A stretch of 38,241 nucleotides of DNA from Saccoglossus kowalevskii (taxonomy: Eukaryota; Hemichordata; Enteropneusta; Harrimaniidae), in assembly GCF_000003605.2 (NCBI RefSeq), contig NW_003126029.1, forward strand, positions 1 through 38,241. Reading direction: 5' to 3'. This document shows, piece after piece, positions 26,481 through 36,830 of this stretch. The translations under genes and the position numbers were made by a program. Position 1 is the stretch's first letter, and each line of letters starts with the position of its first letter. Under the pieces are notes generated by a model, which saw only the letters and a program-made list of their open reading frames with translations, was not told where the DNA came from and did no database searches.

Positions 26481-26879
26481 GATGAGGTAGAGACTCGTTA
26501 CCACCAAGAGATGAGGTAGAGACTCGTTACCGCCAAGAGATGAGGTAGAGACTCGTTACCCCCAAGAGATGAGGTAGAGACTCGTTACCACCAAGAGATG
26601 AGGTAGAGACTCGTTACCCCCAAGAGATGAGGTAGAGACTCGTTACCGCCAAGAAATGAGGTAGAGACTCGTTACCCCCAAGAGATGAGGTAGAGACTCG
26701 TTACTGCCAAGAGATGAGGTAGAGACTCGTTACCCCCAAGATATGAGGTAGAGGATCGTTAACGCCAAGAGATGAGGTAGAGACTCATTACCGCCAAGAG
26801 ATGAGGTAGAGACTCGTTACCCCCAAGAGATGAGGTAGAGACTCGTTACCGCCAAGAGATGAGGTAGAGACTCGTTACC
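26401..26879 (+). repeat. Duplicated block of about 480 bp matching 13780-14258
   Basis: Partner copy with AAGAAATGAGG at 26651 and type B marker at 26753. It departs on the right at a 28-bp TTACCCCAAG monomer near 26879. Confidence 0.88.
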
Positions 26880-28472
26880 CCAAGAGATGAGGTAGAGACT
26901 CGTTACCACCAAGAGATGAGGTAGAGACTCGTTACCCCCAAAAGATGAGGTAGAGACTCGTTACCCCCAAGAGATGAGGTAGAAACTCGTTACCGCCAAG
27001 ATATGAGGTAGAGACTCGTTACCCCCAAGATATGAGGTAGAGACTCGTTACCCCCAAGAGATGAGGTAGAGACTCGTTACCACCAAGAGATGAGGTAGAG
27101 ACTCGTTACCCCCAAGAGATGAGGTAGAGACTCGTTACCCCCAAGAGATGAGGTAGAGACTCGTTACCGCCAAGAGATGAGGTAGAGACTCGTTACCCCC
27201 AAGATATGAGGTAGAGACTCGTTACCCCCAAGAGATGAGGTAGAGACTCGTTACCGCCAAGAGATGAGGTAGAGACTCGTTACCGCCAAGAGATGAGGTA
27301 GAGACTCGTTACCCCCAAGAGATGAGGTAGAGACTCGTTACCGCCAAGAGATGAGGTAGAGACTCGTTACCGCCAAGATATGAGGTAGAGACTCATTACC
27401 GCCAAGATATGAGGTAGAGACTCGTTACCCCAAGAGATGAGGTAGAGACTCGTTACCCCCAAGAGATGAGGTAGAGACTCGTTACCCCCAAGAGATGAGG
27501 TAGAGACTCGTTACCCCCAAGAGATGAGGTAGAGACTCGTTACCCCCAAGAGATGAGGTAGAGACTCGTTACCGCCAAGAGATGAGGTAGAGACTCGTTA
27601 CCGCCAAGAGATGAGGTAGAGACTCGTTACCCCAAGAGATGAGGTAGAGACTCGTTACCCCCAAGAGATGAGGTAGAGACTCGTTACAGCCAAGAGATGA
27701 GGTAGAGACTCGTTACCGCCAAGAGATGAGGTAGAGACTCATTACCCCCAAGATATGAGGTAGAGACTCGTTACCCCCAAGATATGAGGTAGAGACTCGT
27801 TACCGCCAAGAGATGAGGTAGAGACTCGTTACCGCCAAGAGATGAGGTAGAGACTCGTTAACCCCAAGAGATGAGGTAGAGACTCGTTACCGCCAAGAGA
27901 TGAGGTAGAGACTCGTTACCGCCAAGATATGAGGTAGAGACTCGTTACCGCCAAGAGATGAGGTAGAGACTCGTTACCCCCAAGAGATGAGGTAGAGACT
28001 CGTTACCCCCAAGAGATGAGGTAGAGACTCGTTACCGCCAAGAGATGAGGTAGAGACTCGTTACTGCCAAGATATGAGGTAGAGACTCATTACCGCCAAG
28101 ATATGAGGTAGAGACTCGTTACCCCCAAGAGATGAGGTAGAGACTCGTTACCCCCAAGAGATGAGGTAGAGACTCGTTACCGCCAAGAGATGAGGTAGAG
28201 ACTCGTTACCCCCAAGAGATGAGGTAGAGACTCGTTACCGCCAAAAGATGAGGTAGAGGATCGTTACCCCCAAGAGATGAGGTAGACTCGTTACCGCCAA
28301 GATATGAGGTAGAGACTCGTTACCCCCAAGAGATGAGGTAGAGACTCGTTACCCCCAAGAGATGAGGTAGAGACTCGTTACCGACAAGAGATGAGGTAGA
28401 GACTCGTTACAGCCAAGAGATGAGGTAGAGACTCGTTACCACCAAGAGATGAGTTAGAGACTCGTTACCCCC

Positions 28473-29834
28473 AAGAGATGAGGTAGAGACTCGTTACCCC
28501 CAAGAGATGAGGTAGAGACTCGTTACCCCCAAGAGATGAGGTAGAGACTCGTTACCGCCAAGAGATGAGGTAGAGACGCGTTACCCCAAGATATGAGGTA
28601 GAGACTCGTTACCCCCAAGAGATGAGGTAGAGACTCGTTACCACCAAGAGATGAGGTAGAGACTCGTTACCGCCAAGAGATGAGGTAGAGACTCGTTACC
28701 CCAAGAGATGAGGTAGTGACTCGTTACCCCCAAGATATGAGGTAGAGGATCGTTAACGCCAAGAGATGAGGTAGAGACTCATTACCGCCAAGAGATGAGG
28801 TAGAGACTCGTTACCCCCAAGAGATGAGGTAGAGACTCGTTACCGCCAAGAGATGAGGTAGAGACTCGTTACAGCCAAGAGATGAGGTAGAGACTCGTTA
28901 CCGCCAAGAGATGAGGTAGAGACTCATTACCCCCAAGATATGAGGTAGAGACTCGTTACCCCCAAGATATGAGGTAGAGACTCGTTACCGCCAAGAGATG
29001 AGGTAGAGACTCGTTACCGCCAAGAGATGAGGTAGAGACTCGTTAACCCCAAGAGATGAGGTAGAGACTCGTTACCGCCAAGAGATGAGGTAGAGACTCG
29101 TTACCGCCAAGATATGAGGTAGAGACACGTTACCGCCAAGAGATGAGGTAGAGACTCGTTACCCCCAAGAGATGAGGTAGAGACTCGTTACCCCCAAGAG
29201 ATGAGGTAGAGACTCGTTACCGCCAAGAGATGAGGTAGAGACTCGTTACCGCCAAGATATGAGGTAGAGACTCATTACCGCCAAGATATGAGGTAGAGAC
29301 TCGTTACCCCCAAGAGATGAGGTAGAGACTCGTTACCCCCAAGAGATGAGGTAGAGACTCGTTACCGCCAAGAGATGAGGTAGAGACTCGTTACCCCCAA
29401 GAGATGAGGTAGAGACTCGTTACCGCCAAAAGATGAGGTAGAGGATCGTTACCCCCAAGAGATGAGGTAGACTCGTTACCGCCAAGATATGAGGTAGAGA
29501 CTCGTTACCCCCAAGAGATGAGGTAGAGACTCGTTACCCCCAAGAGATGAGGTAGAGACTCGTTACCGCCAAGAGATGAGGTAGAGACTCGTTACCGCCA
29601 AGAGATGAGGTAGAGACTCGTTACCGCCAAGAGATGAGGTAGAGACTCGTTACCCCCAAGAGATGAGGTAGAGACTCGTTACCCCCAAGAGATGAGGTAG
29701 AAACTCGTTACCGCCAAGAGATGAGGTAGAGACTCGTTACCGCCAAGATATGAGGTAGAGACTCATTACTGCCAAGATATGAGGTAGAGACTCGTTACCC
29801 CCAAGAGATGAGGTAGAGACTCGTTACCCCCAAG
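28473..29834 (+). repeat. Duplicated block of about 1.36 kb, second copy
   Basis: Partner of 23000-24361. Its diagnostic monomers are GACGCG at 28575, type B marker at 28747, GACACG at 29124, type C marker at 29443 and CATTACTGCC at 29764. Beyond the right end it continues into a CCCCCAGGGATG monomer near 29860, a variant seen elsewhere only near 775 and 38223. Confidence 0.92.
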
Positions 29835-30014
29835 AGATGAGGTAGAGACTCGTTACCCCCAGGGATGAGGTAGAGACTCGTTACCCCCAAGAGATGAGGT
29901 AGAGACTCGTTACCCCCAAGAGATGAGGTAGAGACTCGTTACCCCCAAGAGATGAGGTAGAGACTCGTTACCGCCAAGAGATGAGGTAGAGACTCGTTAC
30001 CCCCAAGAGATGAG

Positions 30015-30549
30015 GTAGAGACTCGTTACCGCCAAGAGATGAGGTAGAGACTCGTTACCCCAAGATATGAGGTAGAGACTCGTTACCCCCAAGAGATGAG
30101 GTAGAGACTCGTTACCGGCAAGAGATGAGGTAGAGACTCGTTACCCCCAAGAGATGAGGTAGAGACTCGTTACCGCCAAGAGATGAGGTAGAGACTCGTT
30201 ACCGCCAAGATATGAGGTAGAGACTCGTTACCGCCAAGATATGAGGTAGAGACTCATTACCGCCAAGATATGAGGTAGAGACTCGTTACCCCAAGAGATG
30301 AGGTAGAGACTCGTTACCCCCAAGAGATGAGGTAGAGACTCGTTACCCCCAAGAGATGAGGTAGAGACTCGTTACCCCCAAGAGATGAGGTAGAGACTCG
30401 TTACCCCCAAGAGATGAGGTAGAGACTCGTTACCCCCAAGAGATGAGGTAGAGACTCGTTACCGCCAAGAGATGAGGTAGAGACTCGTTACCCCCAAGAG
30501 ATGAGGTAGAGACTCGTTACCCCCAAGAGATGAGGTAGAGACTCGTTAC
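30015..30549 (+). repeat. Triplet block copy at 30.0 kb
   Basis: Same order as 7845-8379, with one private change (ACCGGCAAG near 30116). The match to the 7.8 kb copy continues to about 30608 before departing. Confidence 0.86.
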
Positions 30550-30725
30550 CGCCAAGAGATGAGGTAGAGACTCGTTACCCCCAAGAGATGAGGTAGAGAC
30601 TCGTTACCCCCAAGAGATGAGGTAGAGACTCGTTACCCCCAAGAGATGAGGTAGAGACTCGTTACCCCCAAGAGATGAGGTAGAGACTCGTTACCCCCAA
30701 GAGATGAGGTAGAGACTCGTTACCA

Positions 30726-31547
30726 CCAAGAGATGAGGTAGAGACTCGTTACCCCCAAGAGATGAGGTAGAGACTCGTTACCGCCAAGAGATGAGGTAGA
30801 GACTCGTTACCCCCAAGAGATGAGGTAGAGACTCGTTACCGCCAAGAGATGAGGTAGAGACTCGTTACCCCCAAGAGATGAGGTAGAGACTCGTTACCGC
30901 CAAGAGATGAGGTAGAGACTCGTTACCGCCAAGAGATGAGGTAGAGACTCATTACCGCCAAGAGATGAGGTAGAGACTTGTTACCCCAAGAGATAAGGTA
31001 GAGACTCGTTACCGCCAAGAGATGAGGTAGAGACTCGTTACCGCCAAGAGATGAGGTAGAGACTCGTTACCCCAAGAGATGAGGTAGAGACTCATTACCT
31101 CCAAGAGATGAGGTAGAGACTCGTTACCCCCAAGATATGAGGTAGAGACTCATTACCGCCAAGAGATGAGGTAGAGACTTGTTACTGCCAAGAGATGAGG
31201 TAGAGACTCGTTACCCCCAAGAGATGAGGTAGAGACTCGTTACCCCCAAGAGATGAGGTAGAGACTCGTTACCCCCAAGATATGAGGTAGAGACTCGTTA
31301 CCCCCAAGAGATGAGGTAGAGACTCGTTACCCCCAAGAGATGAGGTATAGACTCGTTACCCCCAAGAGATGAGGTAGAGACTCGTTACCCCCAAGAGATG
31401 AGGTAGAGACTCATTACCCCCAAGAGATGAGGTATAGACTCGTTACCCCCAAGAGATGAGGTAGAGACTCGTTACCCCCAAGAGATGAGGTAGAGACTCG
31501 TTACCCCCAAGAGATGAGGTAGAGACTTGTTACTGCCAAGAGATGAG
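30726..31547 (+). repeat. Triplicated block, copy 1
   Basis: Matches 32926-33747 at offset 2,200. Landmarks: CTTGTTACCCCAAG followed by AGATAAGG at 30991, CATTACCTCC near 31093, CTTGTTACTGCC near 31170 and two GAGGTATAG monomers near 31347 and 31432. One substitution was seen (C at 30811 against A at 33011). The match ends at a monomer missing one G (ATGAGTAG near 31547). Confidence 0.9.
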
Positions 31548-31602
31548 TAGAGACTCGTTACCCCCAAGAGATGAGGTAGAGACTCGTTACCCCCAAGATG
31601 TA

Positions 31603-32288
31603 TGAGGTAGAGACTCGTTACCCCCAAGAGATGAGGTAGAGACTCGTTACCACCAAGAGATGAGGTAGAGACTCGTTACCCCCAAGAGATGAGGTAGAGA
31701 CTCGTTACCGCCAAGAGATGAGGTAGAGACTCGTTACCCCCAAGAGATGAGGTAGAGACTCGTTACCGCCAAGAGATGAGGTAGAGACTCGTTACCCCCA
31801 AGAGATGAGGTAGTGACTCGTTACCCCCAAGATATGAGGTAGAGGATCGTTAACGCCAAGAGATGAGGTAGAGACTCATTACCGCCAAGAGATGAGGTAG
31901 AGACTCGTTACCCCCAAGAGATGAGGTAGAGACTCGTTACCGCCAAGAGATGAGGTAGAGACTCGTTACAGCCAAGAGATGAGGTAGAGACTCATTACCC
32001 CCAAGATATGAGGTAGAGACTCGTTACCCCCAAGATATGAGGTAGAGACTCGTTACCGCCAAGAGATGAGGTAGAGACTCGTTACCGCCAAGAGATGAGG
32101 TAGAGACTCGTTACCCCCAAGAGATGAGGTAGAGACTCGTTACCGCCAAGAGATGAGGTAGAGACTCGTTACCGCCAAGATATGAGGTAGAGACTCATTA
32201 CCGCCAAGAGATGAGGTAGAGACTCGTTACCCCCAAGAGGTGAGGAAGAGACTCGTTACCCCCAAGAGATGAGGTAGAGACTCGTTAC
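31603..32288 (+). repeat. Higher-order unit 1, partial copy at offset 21,071
   Basis: Carries ACCACC near 31650, GTAGTGAC at 31810, type B marker at 31844 and AAGAGGTGAGGAAG at 32235, in the same order and spacing as 10501 onward. On its left is a monomer with a 2-bp insertion (AAGATGTATGAGG near 31596); on its right the order departs near 32288. Confidence 0.87.
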
Positions 32289-32490
32289 CCCCAAGAGATG
32301 AGGTAGAGACTCGTTACCCCCAAGAGATGAGGTAGAGACTCGTTACCCCCAAGAGATGAGGTAGAGACTCGTTACCCCCAAGAGATGAGGTAGAGACTCG
32401 TTACCCCCAAGAGATGAGGTAGAGACTCGTTACCACCAAGAGATGAGTAGAGACTCGTTACCCCCAAGAGATGAGGTAGAGACTCGTTAC

Positions 32491-33010
32491 CGCCAAGAGA
32501 TGAGGTAGAGACTCGTTACCGCCAAGAGATGAGGTAGAGACTCGTTACCGCCAAGAGATGAGGTAGAGACTCGTTACCCCAAGAGATGATGTAGAGACTC
32601 GTTACCGCCAAGAGATGAGGTAGAGACTCGTTACCGCCAAGAGATGAGGTAGAGACTCGTTACCCCCAAGAGATGAGGTAGAGACTCGTTACCGCCAAGA
32701 TATGAGGTAGAGACTCGTTACCGCCAAGAGATGAGGTAGAGACTCATTACCGCCAAGAGATGAGGTAGAGACTCGTTACCCCAAGAGATGATGTAGAGAC
32801 TCGTTACCGCCAAGAGATGAGGTAGAGACTCGTTACCGCCAAGAGATGAGGTAGAGACTCGTTACCCCCAAGAGATGAGGTAGAGACTCGTTACCGCCAA
32901 GAGATGAGGTAGAGACTCGTTACCGCCAAGAGATGAGGTAGAGACTCGTTACCCCCAAGAGATGAGGTAGAGACTCGTTACCGCCAAGAGATGAGGTAGA
33001 GACTCGTTAC
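32491..33010 (+). repeat. Copy of 9771-10290 at offset 22,720
   Basis: Contains AAGAGATGATG at 32581 and 32783, 202 bp apart exactly as at 9861 and 10063. The match ends at TTACACCC near 33011. The right half overlaps the triplicated block (32747-33588). Confidence 0.88.
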
Positions 33011-33747
33011 ACCCAAGAGATGAGGTAGAGACTCGTTACCGCCAAGAGATGAGGTAGAGACTCGTTACCCCCAAGAGATGAGGTAGAGACTCGTTACCGC
33101 CAAGAGATGAGGTAGAGACTCGTTACCGCCAAGAGATGAGGTAGAGACTCATTACCGCCAAGAGATGAGGTAGAGACTTGTTACCCCAAGAGATAAGGTA
33201 GAGACTCGTTACCGCCAAGAGATGAGGTAGAGACTCGTTACCGCCAAGAGATGAGGTAGAGACTCGTTACCCCAAGAGATGAGGTAGAGACTCATTACCT
33301 CCAAGAGATGAGGTAGAGACTCGTTACCCCCAAGATATGAGGTAGAGACTCATTACCGCCAAGAGATGAGGTAGAGACTTGTTACTGCCAAGAGATGAGG
33401 TAGAGACTCGTTACCCCCAAGAGATGAGGTAGAGACTCGTTACCCCCAAGAGATGAGGTAGAGACTCGTTACCCCCAAGATATGAGGTAGAGACTCGTTA
33501 CCCCCAAGAGATGAGGTAGAGACTCGTTACCCCCAAGAGATGAGGTATAGACTCGTTACCCCCAAGAGATGAGGTAGAGACTCGTTACCCCCAAGAGATG
33601 AGGTAGAGACTCATTACCCCCAAGAGATGAGGTATAGACTCGTTACCCCCAAGAGATGAGGTAGAGACTCGTTACCCCCAAGAGATGAGGTAGAGACTCG
33701 TTACCCCCAAGAGATGAGGTAGAGACTTGTTACTGCCAAGAGATGAG
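32926..33747 (+). repeat. Triplicated block, copy 2
   Basis: Partner of 30726-31547, with AGATAAGG at 33191 and the same following order. The overlapping stretch 32747-33588 is also matched by 35988-36830 at offset 3,241, so this copy links the other two. Its left part contains the GATGATGTAG monomer at about 32787 that copy 1 lacks. Confidence 0.9.
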
Positions 33748-34015
33748 GTAGAGACTCGTTACCCCCAAGAGATGAGGTAGAGACTCGTTACCCCCAAGAT
33801 ATGAGGTAGAGACTCGTTACCCCCAAGAGATGAGGTTGAGACTCGTTACCCCCAAGAGATGAGGTATAGACTCGTTACCCCCAAGAGATGAGGTAGAGAC
33901 TCGTTACCCCCAAGAGATGAGGTAGAGACTCGTTACCCCCAAGAGATGAGGTAGAGACTTGTTACTGCCAAGCGATGAGGTAGAGACTCGTTACAGCCAA
34001 GAGATGAGGTAGAGA

Positions 34016-34596
34016 CTCATTACCGCCAAGAGATGAGGTAGAGACTCGTTACCGCCAAGAGATGAGGTGGAGACTCGTTAATCCCAAGAGATGAGGTAGA
34101 GACTCGTTACCGCCAAGATATGAGGTAGAGACTCGTTACCGCCAAGATATGAGGTAGAGACTCGTTACCGCCAAGAGATGAGGTAGAGACTCGTTACCCC
34201 CAAGAGATGAGGTAGAGACTCGTTACCCCCAAGAGATGAGGTAGAGACTCGTTACCGCCAAGAGATGAGGTAGAGACTCGTTACCGCCAAGATATGAGGT
34301 AGAGACTCATTACCGCCAAGATATGAGGTAGAGACTCGTTACCCCCAAGAGATGAGGTAGAGACTCGTTACCCCCAAGAGATGAGGTAGAGACTCGTTAC
34401 CGCCAAGAGATGAGGTAGAGACTCGTTACCCCCAAGATATGAGGTAGAGACTCGTTACCCCCAAGAGATGAGGTAGAGACTCGTTACCGCCAAAAGATGA
34501 GGTAGAGGATCGTTACCCCCAAGAGATGAGGTAGACTCGTTACCGCCAAGATATGAGGTAGAGACTCGTTACCCCCAAGAGATGAGGTAGAGACTC
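34016..34596 (+). repeat. Duplicated block of about 580 bp matching 5450-6030
   Basis: Partner copy at offset 28,566. Its right part also resembles 22680-23170 (type C marker to GACGCG is 288 bp in both, 22814-23102 and 34507-34795), so it joins two families. Confidence 0.88.
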
Positions 34597-34921
34597 GTTA
34601 CCCCCAAGAGATGAGGTAGAGACTCGTTACCGCCAAGAGATGAGGTAGAGACTCATTACCGCCAAGAGATGAGGTAGAGACTCGTTACCGCCAAGAGATG
34701 AGGTAGAGACTCGTTACCCCCAAGAGATGAGGTAGAGACTCGTTACCCCCAAGAGATGAGGTAGAGACTCGTTACCGCCAAGAGATGAGGTAGAGACGCG
34801 TTACCCCAAGATATGAGGTAGAGACTCGTTACCCCCAAGAGATGAGGTAGAGACTCGTTACCACCAAGAGATGAGGTAGAGACTCGTTACCGCCAAGATA
34901 TGAGGTAGGAGACTCATTACT

Positions 34922-35464
34922 CCCAAGATATGAGGTAGAGACTCGTTACCGCCAAGATATGAGGTAGAGACTCGTTACCCCCAAGATATGAGGTAGAGAC
35001 TCGTTACCGCCAAGAGATGAGGTAGAGACTCGTTACCCCCAAGAGATGAGGTAGAGACTCGTTACCGCCAAGATATGAGGTAGAGACTCGTTACCGCCAA
35101 GAGATGAGGTAGAGACTCGTTACCCCCAAGAGATGAGGTAAAGACTCGTTACCGCCAAGAGATGAGGTAGAGACTCGTTACCGCCAAGATATGAGGTAGA
35201 GACACGTTACCGCCAAGAGATGAGGTAGAGACTCGTTACCGCCAAGAGATGAGGTAGAGACTCGTTACCGCCAAGAGATGAGGTAGAGACTCGTTACCCC
35301 AAGAGATGATGTAGAGACTCGTTACCGCCAAGAGATGAGGTAGAGACTCGTTACCGCCAAGAGATGAGGTAGAGACTCGTTACCCCCAAGAGATGAGGTA
35401 GAGACTCGTTACCGCCAAGATATGAGGTAGAGACTCGTTACCGCCAAGAGATGAGGTAGAGACT
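34922..35464 (+). repeat. Duplicated block of about 540 bp, copy near 35 kb
   Basis: Partner of 9482-10024. GGTAAAG lies near 35139, GACACG at 35201 and GATGATG at 35301. Just upstream is a monomer with one extra G (GGTAGGAGAC near 34907), absent from the partner. Confidence 0.9.
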
Positions 35465-35987
35465 CGTTACCCCCAAGAGATGAGGTAAAGACTCGTTACC
35501 GCCAAGAGATGAGGTAGAGACTCGTTACCGCCAAGATATGAGGTAGAGACTCATTACCGCCAAGAGATGAGGTAGAGACTCGTTACCGCCAAGATATGAG
35601 GTAGAGACTCGTTACCCCCAAGAGATGAGGTAAAGACTCGTTACCGCCAAGAGATGAGGTAGAGACTCGTTACCGCCAAGATATGAGGTAGAGACTCGTT
35701 ACCGCCAAGAGATGAGGTAGAGACTCGTTACCCCAAGAGATGATGTAGAGACTCGTTACCGCCAAGAGATGAGGTAGAGACTCGTTACCGCCAAGAGATG
35801 AGGTAGAGACTCGTTACCCCCAAGAGATGAGGTAGAGACTCGTTACCCCCAAGAGATGATGTAGAGACTCGTTACCCCCAAGAGATGAGGTAGAGACTCA
35901 TTACAGCCAAGAGATGAGGTAGAGACTCGTTACCGCCAAGAGATGAGGTAGAGACTCGTTACAGCCAAGAGATGAGGTAGAGACTCG

Positions 35988-36830
35988 TTACCGCCAAGAG
36001 ATGAGGTAGAGACTCGTTACCCCAAGAGATGATGTAGAGACTCGTTACCGCCAAGAGATGAGGTAGAGACTCGTTACCGCCAAGAGATGAGGTAGAGACT
36101 CGTTACCCCCAAGAGATGAGGTAGAGACTCGTTACCGCCAAGAGATGAGGTAGAGACTCGTTACCGCCAAGAGATGAGGTAGAGACTCGTTACCCCCAAG
36201 AGATGAGGTAGAGACTCGTTACCGCCAAGAGATGAGGTAGAGACTCGTTACACCCAAGAGATGAGGTAGAGACTCGTTACCGCCAAGAGATGAGGTAGAG
36301 ACTCGTTACCCCCAAGAGATGAGGTAGAGACTCGTTACCGCCAAGAGATGAGGTAGAGACTCGTTACCGCCAAGAGATGAGGTAGAGACTCATTACCGCC
36401 AAGAGATGAGGTAGAGACTTGTTACCCCAAGAGATAAGGTAGAGACTCGTTACCGCCAAGAGATGAGGTAGAGACTCGTTACCGCCAAGAGATGAGGTAG
36501 AGACTCGTTACCCCAAGAGATGAGGTAGAGACTCATTACCTCCAAGAGATGAGGTAGAGACTCGTTACCCCCAAGATATGAGGTAGAGACTCATTACCGC
36601 CAAGAGATGAGGTAGAGACTTGTTACTGCCAAGAGATGAGGTAGAGACTCGTTACCCCCAAGAGATGAGGTAGAGACTCGTTACCCCCAAGAGATGAGGT
36701 AGAGACTCGTTACCCCCAAGATATGAGGTAGAGACTCGTTACCCCCAAGAGATGAGGTAGAGACTCGTTACCCCACAAGAGATGAGGTATAGACTCGTTA
36801 CCCCCAAGAGATGAGGTAGAGACTCGTTAC
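35988..36830 (+). repeat. Triplicated block, copy 3
   Basis: Matches 32747-33588 at offset 3,241. GATGATGTAG lies near 36028 and AGATAAGG at 36432. An extra base sits in the C tract near 36774 (TTACCCCACAAG). After 36830 the order departs, where this copy has a 28-bp monomer. Confidence 0.88.
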
